NCBI GenBank assembly: GCA_015487515.1
Contig: WFPQ01000033.1
Span: 1-7,703 of the forward strand
Reading direction: 5' to 3'
DNA: 7,703 nucleotides
Source of the DNA: Hyphomicrobiales bacterium
Lineage (GTDB): Bacteria > Pseudomonadota > Alphaproteobacteria > Rhizobiales > Devosiaceae
Shown here: piece after piece, positions 1 through 6,489 of the stretch
How the letters are laid out: every line of letters starts with the position of its first letter
Position numbering within the stretch: the stretch's first letter is position 1
The notes under the pieces: generated by a model
The model's input: the letters and a program-made list of their open reading frames with translations, nothing else
Databases searched by the model: none
What the model was told of the DNA's origin: nothing
Made by a program: the position numbers and the translations under genes

Positions 1-2
1 AC

Positions 3-995
3 TTGAGCGACGGCCAGGCCGAGGCCATCCTCAACATGCGGCTTCGTTCCCTGCGCAAGCTCGAAGAAGTTGAAATTCGCAGCGAATTTGAAAGTTTGAG
101 CGAAGAGAAGAAACATCTTCAACTGCTGCTGGGTTCTGAGCGGCGCCAGTGGGGAGCCATTGCCACCCAGGTTGGTGAACTCAAGGACGCCTATGGCCCT
201 GAAACCGCGATTGGGGCCAGGCGCACCGGGTTTGGCCAGGTTCCCGATGGTGAGGGGATTGATATCGAGGCCGCCATGATCGAGCGCGAGCCCATTACCG
301 TGATCCTGTCGCAAAAGGGCTGGATCCGGGCCCTTAAGGGCCACAACAATGAAAAATCCACCCTGCAGTTCAAGGCCGGGGACGGTTTCAAGATGGCTCT
401 GAAGGCCCAGACCACCGACAAGCTGCTGATCCTGACCACCTGTGGTCGTATCTATACCCTTTCGGCCGACAAATTACCCGGTGGCCGTGGCCATGGGGAG
501 CCGGTACGGATCATGCTGGACATGGAAGAGGGTCACGACATCGTTGACATGTTCGTGCACGTGGCCGGCGCCAGTCGCCTGATTGCCTCCAGCATCGGCA
601 ATGGTTTTGTCGTTTCCGAGGACGACATGGTTGCCAATACCCGCAAGGGCAAGAAGATTCTCAATGTTTCCGGGGCTGTCGAGGCAAGATTGTGCGTGCC
701 TGCCATTGGTGACCAGGTGGCGGTAATCGGGGAAAACCGCAAGTTGCTGATCTTTCCCCTTTCCCAACTGCCACGCATGGGCCGGGGCAAGGGGGTGCGG
801 CTGCAAAAATACCGGGATGGGGGCATAAGCGATGCAAGGGTGTTTTCTTCAGAGAGCGGCATGAGCTGGGTTGACAGTTCTGGGCGCACCTTTGTCCGCT
901 CCATGGAGGAATTGAGGGAATGGATCGGGGAACGGGCCGGGACCGGCCGGGTCCGTCCGTCCGGATTTCCGCGCAACAATCGTTTCAGGGGCTGA
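3..995 (+). CDS. parC: DNA topoisomerase IV subunit A (ParC), C-terminal part, 5' truncated by window edge
   Basis: ParC is the DNA-cleaving subunit of topoisomerase IV. With ParE it decatenates daughter chromosomes and relaxes supercoils in the cytoplasm. Only about 330 C-terminal residues are present. The reading frame is open to the left edge, so the TTG at position 3 is an internal Leu and not a start; the catalytic Tyr and winged-helix domains lie off-window. Residues 1-60 carry the end of the breakage-reunion domain and its coiled coil (ILNMRLRSLRKLEE). From about residue 90 the beta-pinwheel CTD follows, with GyrA-box-like strands and the segments LPGGRGHGEPVR and QLPRMGRGKGVRLQKYRDGG. 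The latter two, and the Arg/Asn-rich tail FPRNNRFR, are typical of ParC in alphaproteobacteria rather than GyrA. Isoleucine codons are almost all ATC/ATT (1 ATA in 22), unlike the neighbouring genes. The gene converges on the EEP gene, leaving 41 bases between the two stops. Confidence 0.95.
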   Translation: MSDGQAEAILNMRLRSLRKLEEVEIRSEFESLSEEKKHLQLLLGSERRQWGAIATQVGELKDAYGPETAIGARRTGFGQVPDGEGIDIEAAMIEREPITVILSQKGWIRALKGHNNEKSTLQFKAGDGFKMALKAQTTDKLLILTTCGRIYTLSADKLPGGRGHGEPVRIMLDMEEGHDIVDMFVHVAGASRLIASSIGNGFVVSEDDMVANTRKGKKILNVSGAVEARLCVPAIGDQVAVIGENRKLLIFPLSQLPRMGRGKGVRLQKYRDGGISDARVFSSESGMSWVDSSGRTFVRSMEELREWIGERAGTGRVRPSGFPRNNRFRG

Positions 996-1036
996 TCTTG
1001 CCGGTAACGGCTGGTTGCATCATTCAGGCCGGGGTT

Positions 1037-2098
1037 CTATCGTGCCTGGCCGACGCTGAACGTGGCATAAAGGGGCAAATGGTCCGAGCCTGTCTGCTCA
1101 CCGGCCCTGATTTCCTGCATGTAAACGTCCTGGCTGGCCAGTACATGATCTATGGACAGGAACGGAACGGTTTCCCGCCAGCCATCAAGATACAGGAGTT
1201 TTGGATAGGTCAGCAGGCCCCTTGAGTGGCGAATTAATCCGGTATCACGGCTGAACTGGTTCATGGCAAATGACCATCCGGTCGAATTGAAGTCCCCCGC
1301 CACCACCACCGGGCCTTCTATCTGGTTTATCTCGGCTGTCAATTCCTGCCATTCCCCCTGTTTTCTTGCCGACATGGCCGCCAGTTTTTCTGCCGGTCCG
1401 ATATCGTTTCTGAACAGGGGGTTTATCTGGATTGGCCAGTTCAGATGGGTTATGACCAGGGTATATTCATTGCCTCCCGCATCCCTTAGGCCGGCGATTA
1501 TTCTTGCCGCCGGATTGTTTGCAAGTTCCGGATTTTCTGCACAGCGGGTGCCGTTCTTTATGGAAAATTCGGTTTTTGAATAAAGCGCGATGAAAGAGCG
1601 CTTGCGCCCCCCGCAAAGCATGAAGAATGGATAGTCACGCACGATGCGCGGATGCAGCCCGGCCTGCTGCTCCATGAAATATTCCTGCAATGCTATGATG
1701 TCCGGATCCTGCTGGCGAATGATTCTGGCCAGCCTTTTCATGTCATAATTCAGTCCGAATATGTTCTGGCTCATCAGCCTTGTTTCCGGCTGCCCGTTAC
1801 CCGGCCCTGGCTGGTATGAAATGGCGCTCATCTGTTCGGGAACTACCGATATTGCCGAAGCAAGAAATCCCAGTAACGCAAATGGCAGTATTTTTGTGCG
1901 CAGCGGGCTGTTTGCAAAGAACAGGACCGAGAGCAGCAATGTTGCAAGGATGCCAAGGAACAATAACAGTTGCAGGTGGCTGAATGCATCCAGCAGTGGG
2001 CTGGCAAATCCGAAAAAAGCTGCAAATGAAGCCAGGCCCAGCCCCAGCACCGCCAGCCCAAGGCCGAGCCGTATCAAGAAAACAATAGCCCTGATCAA
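1037..2098 (-). CDS. membrane-anchored endonuclease/exonuclease/phosphatase (EEP) family protein
   Basis: This is a metal-dependent phosphoesterase of the EEP fold (DNase I/exonuclease III superfamily). The true substrate (nucleic acid, phospholipid or another phosphodiester) cannot be told from sequence. Numbered from the TTG at 2098, the protein has 353 residues. Three hydrophobic helices lie at about 2-24, 39-61 and 69-86, followed by a catalytic domain, probably periplasmic, from about residue 105 to the end. Visible family residues are Asn112 in SQNIFGL, Glu139 in IIALQEYF, His218 in THLNWP, Asp269/Asn271 in AGDFNS, the IDHV motif at 316-319, and the terminal SDH triad at 338-340, so the active site looks complete. 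There is no ATG in frame before residue 90. I prefer the TTG at 2098 because GGGGA lies 6 nt upstream. A TTG at 2119 (7 residues longer) sits directly after an in-frame TGA and has a poorer ribosome site. The gene follows bpt after 142 bases on the same strand. Similar three-helix EEP proteins exist in many proteobacteria (YafD-like). Confidence 0.85.
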   Translation of the reverse strand: MIRAIVFLIRLGLGLAVLGLGLASFAAFFGFASPLLDAFSHLQLLLFLGILATLLLSVLFFANSPLRTKILPFALLGFLASAISVVPEQMSAISYQPGPGNGQPETRLMSQNIFGLNYDMKRLARIIRQQDPDIIALQEYFMEQQAGLHPRIVRDYPFFMLCGGRKRSFIALYSKTEFSIKNGTRCAENPELANNPAARIIAGLRDAGGNEYTLVITHLNWPIQINPLFRNDIGPAEKLAAMSARKQGEWQELTAEINQIEGPVVVAGDFNSTGWSFAMNQFSRDTGLIRHSRGLLTYPKLLYLDGWRETVPFLSIDHVLASQDVYMQEIRAGEQTGSDHLPLYATFSVGQAR

Positions 2099-2240
2099 TT
2101 CATTTCCCCACTGCCGCAATCATGAATCCGGCCTGACCCCGTTAACAGGTTTGCAGCCTGCGGCGGAATCGCCACCATGGACCGGATTGCCAGAGTGTCC
2201 GGATTGTCGGCATATTGAGCCTGTTTGCCTTGCTGCGGGG

Positions 2241-3008
2241 TTAAGATCTGGCTTTTTGGCTTGAAAATGTTTCATAATCCAGCCAGCCCCTGTCCATGTA
2301 CTGGACCTGCAGGGGTCTGAATTCGGATTTGTAACTCATCTTTGCCGATTTCTCCACCAGGTATCCCAGATAAACGTAGGCCAGCCCATTTGTGCGGGCC
2401 CGTTCGATATGATCAAGTATCAGAAAGCTTCCAGGGCTGCGCCTGCTCATTTCCGGGTCGAAGAAACTGTAGACCATCGAATATCCGTCGGCCATGTTGT
2501 CGGTCAGGCAAACCGCCAGCAATCTTCCTGCATTTTCGTCCCCTTTTTCTGCTTTCAGCCGGTATTCCACCACCGAGGTGTCAACGGCGGTATCCTCTAT
2601 CATGTCCTGGTAGTCTTCTTCCGACATGTTGGTCATGCCGCCCCCCTCGTGACGGGCTTTGAGGTAACGGGAAAAGATTTCGTACTGTTCGTCTGTCGCC
2701 TGGGGGTGGCCGACTTTTGCCACTACGTCCCGGTTGGCCCGGATTATTCTCTTGTGGCGTTTTCTGGCCGTGAAATTCTTGACGCAAACCCGGGCCGACA
2801 TGCAGGCCGAACAATCCCTGCAATTTGGCCTGTAGACCAGGTTCTGTGAACGCCTGAAGCCATTGTCTGCCAGCAACTGGTGCAGTCCCTGGGCGCGGTT
2901 TCCCGAAAGGTGGGTGAACATTTTTCTTTCTTCCCGTCCCTGAAGATAGGGGCAGGGGGAGGGGGCGGTAAGGTAGAACCGCGTTGCCTCTGGTGCCGAA
3001 ATGCTCAT
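2241..3008 (-). CDS. bpt: aspartate/glutamate leucyltransferase (Bpt; bacterial arginyl-transferase homologue)
   Basis: Bpt transfers leucine from Leu-tRNA to N-terminal Asp or Glu of proteins. This turns secondary destabilising residues into an N-degron read by ClpS and degraded by ClpAP in the cytoplasm. The 255-residue product has the usual family length. The N-terminal half contains SPCPYLQGREERKMFTHL (residues 17-34) and GFRRSQNLVYRP (50-61), followed by a Cys cluster (Cys63, Cys66, Cys69, Cys75; together with Cys19), the conserved ATE_N pattern. The C-terminal half (about 105-245) is the GNAT-like ATE_C domain, with GYSMVYSFFDP and the hallmark YVYLGYLVEKSAKMSYKSEFRP. The start at 3008 is chosen because GGAG lies 6 nt upstream and MSISAPEATRFY aligns with the family N-terminus. 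An ATG 20 codons further upstream would overlap the end of the permease gene and adds no conserved sequence. It begins 28 nt after the permease stop, so co-transcription with the permease is likely. The eukaryotic-type arginyl activity is less likely than the leucyl activity known for bacterial Bpt. Confidence 0.93.
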   Translation of the reverse strand: MSISAPEATRFYLTAPSPCPYLQGREERKMFTHLSGNRAQGLHQLLADNGFRRSQNLVYRPNCRDCSACMSARVCVKNFTARKRHKRIIRANRDVVAKVGHPQATDEQYEIFSRYLKARHEGGGMTNMSEEDYQDMIEDTAVDTSVVEYRLKAEKGDENAGRLLAVCLTDNMADGYSMVYSFFDPEMSRRSPGSFLILDHIERARTNGLAYVYLGYLVEKSAKMSYKSEFRPLQVQYMDRGWLDYETFSSQKARS

Positions 3009-3036
3009 TGCTTGCTCCGTTTCAGGCAGGTTTTCC

Positions 3037-4863
3037 TCAAAACGGCACTCCATAATACCATGGAGCAACGATGGAAAAAACCACCCAGACGATTATCACC
3101 AGCGGTGATCCCACCAGTATGAAATCCCTGAACCGATAATGCCCGGCTCCCATCACCAGCAGGTTTGTCTGGTAGCCTATGGGGGTGGCAAATGAAGCAT
3201 TGGCCCCCAGAATGACCGAGATCACCAGCGGCATCGGGTCCATTCCTATCTTTGCCGCCGTTGCTATTGCTATGGGCGTGAACAATATCGCCGTTGCATT
3301 GTTGGACATGAAATTTGTCAACACCGCGACCAGCAGGAACATTCCGGACATTAAAATGCCCGGGGAAACCTCTCCAAGGCTTTCAATGGCGGCCTGGGCC
3401 AGGTAATCATCCCCCCCGGTTACCGACATGGAAAACGCCATGGCGATGGACGAGGCCACCAGCATGACGATCTTGCGGTCTATGGCCCTTGCGGCCTGTC
3501 TGACATTCAGGCACCCCCCGCCTATCATCAGGAATGCACCTGTGACTGCCGCCACCATCATGGGCACCATGCCGCTGATGATGACGGCAATGGTTGCTGC
3601 AAAAATCAGTTGTGCCCTGAGTGCCCTGCCATGGGGCTGCACTTCCCTGCCGCTCCATTCCATCACCAGCAGGTCCCGCAGCCCCCGAAGGCGTGCGATG
3701 GCATTTCTGTTTCCGTAAATCAGCAGGACATCTCCCGCCTCCAGCCTGATCTGGCTCAGGGGCTGGCGCGGCATCCGGCTTCGCCTTTCGATTCCTAGTA
3801 TCGTGCAATCGTTCAGGGCGGCAAATCCCGACTGGTCTATGACATTGTTCACCAGGCGTGATCCGGGAGGAACCAGGGCTTCATAAAGCAGTATTGGCTC
3901 GTCTCCATCGGCCATGACCTGCCCGTTTTCTCCCTTGCGCTCGAAGGTTTTCCATGATTTCAGGGCATCGGTCAGAGCGTTGCGGGTGGCCGCTATTATC
4001 AGCGTATCCCCTTCTTGCAGGACTATGTCCTCGAAGGGGGGAAGAAAGTCTTCGTTTCCTCTCCTGACCGAGCGCACCGTGAACGAGGTTAGATTGGGAA
4101 ACATCCCGGCAACGGTCTTGTCCCCGATCAGGGGGTGACCGGGGGTCAGGCGTATTTCGGTCAGGAACTGGGTAGAGCGGACCGGCTTTTTGAAGGGCTG
4201 ACCCTTTTGGTTGTCCGGCGTGAAAAGCGGAGCGACGAACAGCACGTAAACTCCCCCGGCCAGGGCCATGGCCAGGCCTGGAATGGCAAACGAGAAGAAT
4301 TCTATTTTCACCCCGGCCTCCTGTGCCGCTCCTGCCGCCAGCAGGTTGGTCGACGAGCCCAGCAGGGTCATCATGCCTCCCAATATGGTTATGTGGCTCA
4401 GGGGCATCATGTATCTTGCACTCGGGATCTTGCGATTTTTAAGAACCGAGGCAAGGACCGGAATGAAAACCACCACCACCGGGGTGTTGTTGACCACGGA
4501 ACTGGCAACCCCGGCGATTATCAGCAGCAGGATGACCACCAGGACCGGGTATCTGGGCCAGAGTCTGCCCAGATATTCGGCCAGGGATGAAAGGGCCTCG
4601 GTCTGAATAAGGCCTTGACCGATTACAAGCAGGGCCAGAATAGTTATCAGGGCCGGATTCGAAAAACCCTGCAACAGTTGCGCCGGCTCCATCCCGCTGG
4701 CGGGCATGGATGCCCCTATCAGCATCAGGGCCACTATGGCCCCGAGAGAGACCAGTTCGATGGGGGCCCATTCCATGGCATAAAACATCATTGTCAGCAC
4801 TATGACTGCAAAAACCAGCCCCATGGCCATCGTGCCGGAATCGGAAAAGAACTCGATCATCAT
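3037..4863 (-). CDS. SLC13-type permease with two central RCK_C (TrkA-C) domains
   Basis: This is an inner-membrane ion-coupled anion transporter of the DASS/SLC13 superfamily, in the subgroup with two cytoplasmic RCK_C domains inserted between the transmembrane halves. Substrate is unassigned; relatives are annotated as sulfate, dicarboxylate or arsenite-like carriers. The 608 residues fit the subgroup. N-terminal helices span about 12-212, and RCK_C domains about 232-305 (GDTLIIAATRNAL) and 325-400 (GDVLLIYGNRNAI). The C-terminal helices span about 415-603. The two inverted-repeat halves carry matching binding-site signatures: SSVVNNTPVVVVFIP (121-135) with SSTNL (170-174) in the first, and TNFMSNNATAILFTPIA (516-532) with PIGYQTNLLV (561-570) in the second. 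They correspond to the SNT-type hairpin motifs that hold Na+ and substrate in this superfamily, so it looks functional. Tandem ATGs occur at 4863 and 4860; a G-rich stretch lies just upstream, and an in-frame TGA closes the frame at 4893-4891. It overlaps by ATGA a doubtful upstream ORF, and bpt follows 28 nt downstream. Confidence 0.9.
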   Translation of the reverse strand: MMIEFFSDSGTMAMGLVFAVIVLTMMFYAMEWAPIELVSLGAIVALMLIGASMPASGMEPAQLLQGFSNPALITILALLVIGQGLIQTEALSSLAEYLGRLWPRYPVLVVILLLIIAGVASSVVNNTPVVVVFIPVLASVLKNRKIPSARYMMPLSHITILGGMMTLLGSSTNLLAAGAAQEAGVKIEFFSFAIPGLAMALAGGVYVLFVAPLFTPDNQKGQPFKKPVRSTQFLTEIRLTPGHPLIGDKTVAGMFPNLTSFTVRSVRRGNEDFLPPFEDIVLQEGDTLIIAATRNALTDALKSWKTFERKGENGQVMADGDEPILLYEALVPPGSRLVNNVIDQSGFAALNDCTILGIERRSRMPRQPLSQIRLEAGDVLLIYGNRNAIARLRGLRDLLVMEWSGREVQPHGRALRAQLIFAATIAVIISGMVPMMVAAVTGAFLMIGGGCLNVRQAARAIDRKIVMLVASSIAMAFSMSVTGGDDYLAQAAIESLGEVSPGILMSGMFLLVAVLTNFMSNNATAILFTPIAIATAAKIGMDPMPLVISVILGANASFATPIGYQTNLLVMGAGHYRFRDFILVGSPLVIIVWVVFSIVAPWYYGVPF

Positions 4864-5075
4864 GCCCCCATCATGGCCCCAACCGACATTTCATCCAAGC
4901 CCGCTTTTGCTCGAATATGAGGATCTCCCCCCAAATCAGCAGAATCAAAACATGCAAAAAACGACATATAATATTGATTTATGAGGGGAATTTCATTGGC
5001 CCATCCATGGACGAAGCCAAGAGCCAATGCAAGGGGCAATGCAAGAGCCAATGCAAGAGCCAATGCAAGGGGCAA
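4860..5075 (-). CDS. doubtful 71-codon ORF with Leu/Ala repeat N-terminus, ATGA-overlapping the permease
   Basis: I do not recognise this product, and it may not be a gene. The frame opens at a TTG directly after an in-frame TGA, 24 bases beyond the RDD gene stop, with AGG 7 nt upstream. It ends with a TGA sharing the ATGA overlap with the permease start. The first 19 residues are a run of Leu-Ala/Leu-Pro produced by the 12-bp tandem repeat (MPLALALALALALPLALALG). They are hydrophobic enough to resemble a signal peptide core but lack the usual positive N-terminus. The remainder (to SVGAMMGA) has no domain that I recognise and crosses an AT-rich stretch that looks more like a promoter region. 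In favour of coding: it fills the RDD-permease gap exactly, in the same direction. Against: the non-ATG start, low-complexity beginning and lack of any known family. A shorter ATG-initiated version (4967-4860, 35 residues) has no ribosome site. Confidence 0.2.
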   Translation of the reverse strand: MPLALALALALALPLALALGFVHGWANEIPLINQYYMSFFACFDSADLGGDPHIRAKAGLDEMSVGAMMGA

Positions 5076-5076
5076 T
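5019..5076. repeat. 12-bp direct tandem repeat, about 4.8 copies
   Basis: The unit is AAGAGCCAATGC, alternating with the variant AAGGGGCAATGC (two substitutions). Copies begin at 5019, 5031, 5043, 5055 and 5067, the last being cut to 10 bases; the order of variants is A-B-A-A-B. There are no spacers between copies, so this is a minisatellite-like tandem array and not a CRISPR. As 12 is a multiple of 3, copy-number change would leave any reading frame through it intact. The repeat lies between the RDD gene stop and the permease start. Confidence 0.95.
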
Positions 5077-5099
5077 CAATGACCTGGCCTTGCCGGGTG

Positions 5100-5594
5100 T
5101 CAGTTGGCAAGATCTGCCCAGTGCCTTTCCATGGGGGAACGCCGCAACATCAGGACTCCGGTTATGAGGTCGTGCAGCATTTGCCGGCGTGGAGTGAACA
5201 GGGCCAGCAGCAGGGAAAATGGGGGCAAAATCCAGCAGGTGAGCCAGAATATGAGCGGATGGGCAAATGCCCGCCAGCCATCAAGGGGCATGCCCCTGGT
5301 GGGGGTAAGAACTATATCCATCATTTGCATCCCAAGGGTTGCCCTTTTGCTGGAGCCAAGGGTTGCCCCATAATAGGCGACGATTGAAAGGGGAATGGCA
5401 AAAACCAGGGCCGGGATCGCCAGTCCGAACGAAACTATGCCGCCAATCAGTCCGGCAACGATAATAAGCGAAACCAGGCTGACAAGAATTGTCAGGTCCA
5501 TGATGTAGGCGATTATTCTTCGCCTCAGCAACCCCTCGAACAGTTCGGGGAATGAACGGGGGTTCGGCAATTCTGTTTTTTCCCTGTATGCCAT
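5100..5594 (-). CDS. RDD family integral membrane protein
   Basis: RDD proteins are small inner-membrane proteins named for conserved Arg and Asp residues. Their biochemical role is mostly unknown; some have been linked to ion or osmolyte movement. The 164 residues match the usual size. A cytoplasmic N-terminus leads into the signature RRRIIAYIMD (residues 24-33: Arg and Asp at the start of helix 1). Hydrophobic helices follow at about 29-50, 54-77 and 108-133. The conserved loop SSKRATLGMQMMDIVL occurs at 81-96, and the typical C-terminal RRQMLHDLITGVLMLRR at 136-152. The ATG at 5594 is preceded by a GGGGGA ribosome site about 8 nt away. A sigma70-like promoter lies 55-82 bases upstream. The next gene of known type on this strand is the permease, 236 bases on, so these two may or may not share a transcript. 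Confidence 0.9.
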   Translation of the reverse strand: MAYREKTELPNPRSFPELFEGLLRRRIIAYIMDLTILVSLVSLIIVAGLIGGIVSFGLAIPALVFAIPLSIVAYYGATLGSSKRATLGMQMMDIVLTPTRGMPLDGWRAFAHPLIFWLTCWILPPFSLLLALFTPRRQMLHDLITGVLMLRRSPMERHWADLAN

Positions 5595-5648
5595 GTGCTT
5601 TTCCCCCGTTTTCTTTTGGTCCTGATCTCAGGAACATTGCTTTTGGTG

Positions 5649-5676
5649 ATTTTACAGGAATTTTTTGCAGTAACAA
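5649..5676 (-). promoter_or_regulatory. sigma70-like promoter for the RDD gene
   Basis: Read on the minus strand, TTGTTA (5676-5671; 4 of 6 to TTGACA) is separated by 16 bases from TAAAAT (5654-5649; 5 of 6 to TATAAT). Transcription would begin near 5642, giving a leader of roughly 48 nt before the RDD ATG at 5594. This is consensus matching only. Confidence 0.45.
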
Positions 5677-5848
5677 AGGCTGGCTTGCCCCGTGAAGTTT
5701 TCAGGCCGGGCCCGATCAAATCTCTGCAAGCACTCGATTTCTGCAAGGGTCCGAGGCGGTATTCTGCCCCGAAGCGGTGGTATTGGCCATATTGCCAGAA
5801 AACCCCAAAACCGCTAGGGGAGTCCTTGCACTGCCGGAGTTGGCCAGA

Positions 5849-6238
5849 ATGATTGAAAAAACTGAAATGATTGACAGGCTTGTTTTGCCCATTGCCCTGC
5901 TTGCCCTGCTCGGAGGGCTTTATGATACCGGCCGCCTGCTTGGGTTTGGCCTGGGTTCCCAGGATCCCGTGCAGCTATTTTCCATTTCCGGCTTTGCGCT
6001 GCTTGGAAGTTTTGCCATAGCCAGGATTTTTGCCGCCGTTGGCATGTGGATCCGCTCCAACTGGGGAACTCCCCTCCTGTTTGCAACTACCCTTGTCGAA
6101 CTGGTTGTTTTTCTTTTTGCCATTGCCGACCTTGATATCGGTTTTCTTGGCTTTGGCTTCCGCCTGGTTCAACTGGCCGGCTCCCTTTTCATCCTTTTCA
6201 TCCTTTACAGGGCCTGGCACAGCAGCAGGCACAGCTAG
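5849..6238 (+). CDS. small four-helix membrane protein, DUF6163-like
   Basis: This is a 129-residue, very hydrophobic protein of unknown function. Predicted membrane segments lie at about residues 11-33, 44-66, 74-94 and 104-121. The N-terminus is short and charged (MIEKTEMIDR), and the C-terminal tail is basic (YRAWHSSRHS). Size, four-helix layout and the segment VGMWIRSNWGTPLLFATTLVEL (in two parts, residues 64-72 and 73-85) resemble the DUF6163 proteins encoded next to ldtR in Hyphomicrobiales. The family call rests on memory of layout and context, not on an alignment. The ATG at 5849 is preferred because GGAG lies 9 nt upstream; an in-frame GTG at 5777 would add 24 residues lacking hydrophobic or conserved character, and an ATG at 5867 has no ribosome site. 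It lies 251 bases before ldtR on the same strand. Its association with an envelope-stress regulator suggests an envelope role, which is inference. Confidence 0.8.
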   Translation: MIEKTEMIDRLVLPIALLALLGGLYDTGRLLGFGLGSQDPVQLFSISGFALLGSFAIARIFAAVGMWIRSNWGTPLLFATTLVELVVFLFAIADLDIGFLGFGFRLVQLAGSLFILFILYRAWHSSRHS

Positions 6239-6375
6239 ATGTTCGATTCACTTGGCCGTGAAAGCATGGCCCTGGTATTTCAACATGGTTTATCTTTGCT
6301 CAATTAGCCGTTTACCAGTGATTCAGGTTACAGTTTCATGACCATGGGTAAGGATTTGGAAAGCCAAAAACACGA

Positions 6376-6394
6376 ACTATCTCAGTAAGATAGT
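6376..6394. promoter_or_regulatory. perfect palindrome upstream of ldtR, candidate operator 1
   Basis: ACTATCT (6376-6382) and AGATAGT (6388-6394) are exact reverse complements around a 5-base spacer CAGTA. The size and symmetry fit the site of a dimeric winged-helix regulator of the MarR family. It lies about 100 bases before the ldtR start in the AT-rich part of the 251-base gap, so autoregulation by LdtR is the simplest reading. No T-tract follows, so a terminator is unlikely. Confidence 0.55.
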
Positions 6395-6395
6395 A

Positions 6396-6412
6396 TTAAG
6401 ATTGAATCTTAA
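6396..6412. promoter_or_regulatory. perfect 17-bp palindrome upstream of ldtR, candidate operator 2
   Basis: TTAAGATT (6396-6403) and AATCTTAA (6405-6412) are exact reverse complements around a single central G. The site follows the first palindrome after one base, with 19 bp between centres, about two helical turns, so two bound dimers would lie on nearly the same face. TAAGAT occurs in both palindromes (6386-6391 and 6397-6402). It probably overlaps the ldtR promoter, although I cannot find a convincing -35/-10 pair here. Confidence 0.55.
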
Positions 6413-6479
6413 ACCGATTTTATTACCCGGCTTTTAGATTGTCTCCAACAGACACGGAAGAATTCGTGCATTTTACAGC

Positions 6480-6483
6480 GAGG
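6480..6483 (+). promoter_or_regulatory. ribosome binding site that fixes the ldtR start
   Basis: GAGG, within GCGAGG, lies 6 bases before the ATG at 6490. Ideal spacing makes this the start in preference to an upstream TTG at 6439 or an ATG at 6520. Confidence 0.7.
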
Positions 6484-6489
6484 CATATA

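Noticed and set aside
1000..1011. Hairpin GCCG-GTAA-CGGC between the convergent parC and EEP stops as a terminator
   Set aside because: The stem has only four pairs, and no T-tract follows on either strand; too weak to call.
2249..2849. Several antisense frames across bpt and the neighbouring genes
   Set aside because: They are shadows of strongly supported genes, show no family motif and lack ribosome sites.
4965..4972. TATAAT (4967-4972) on the plus strand as a promoter -10 element
   Set aside because: No matching -35 is found at 16-18 bases, and no plus-strand gene follows; the AT-rich stretch could serve the minus-strand permease (TATTAT), but its -35 is also poor.
5019..5076. CRISPR-like short array
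   Set aside because: Copies are directly adjacent, only 12 bp long and without spacers; no cas gene is near.
4917..5387. A 156-codon plus-strand frame with repeats of the form SQCKGQCK
   Set aside because: It runs antisense through the RDD gene and owes its Cys/Lys/Gln repeat to the 12-bp tandem array; no ribosome site is seen before its ATG codons.
5595..5852. Plus-strand GTG-started frame with a hydrophobic beginning (LFPRFLLVLISGTLLLVIL)
   Set aside because: It starts back-to-back with the RDD start with no ribosome site, and its second half is low-quality coding sequence that ends within the start of the DUF6163-like gene; it covers the RDD promoter region.
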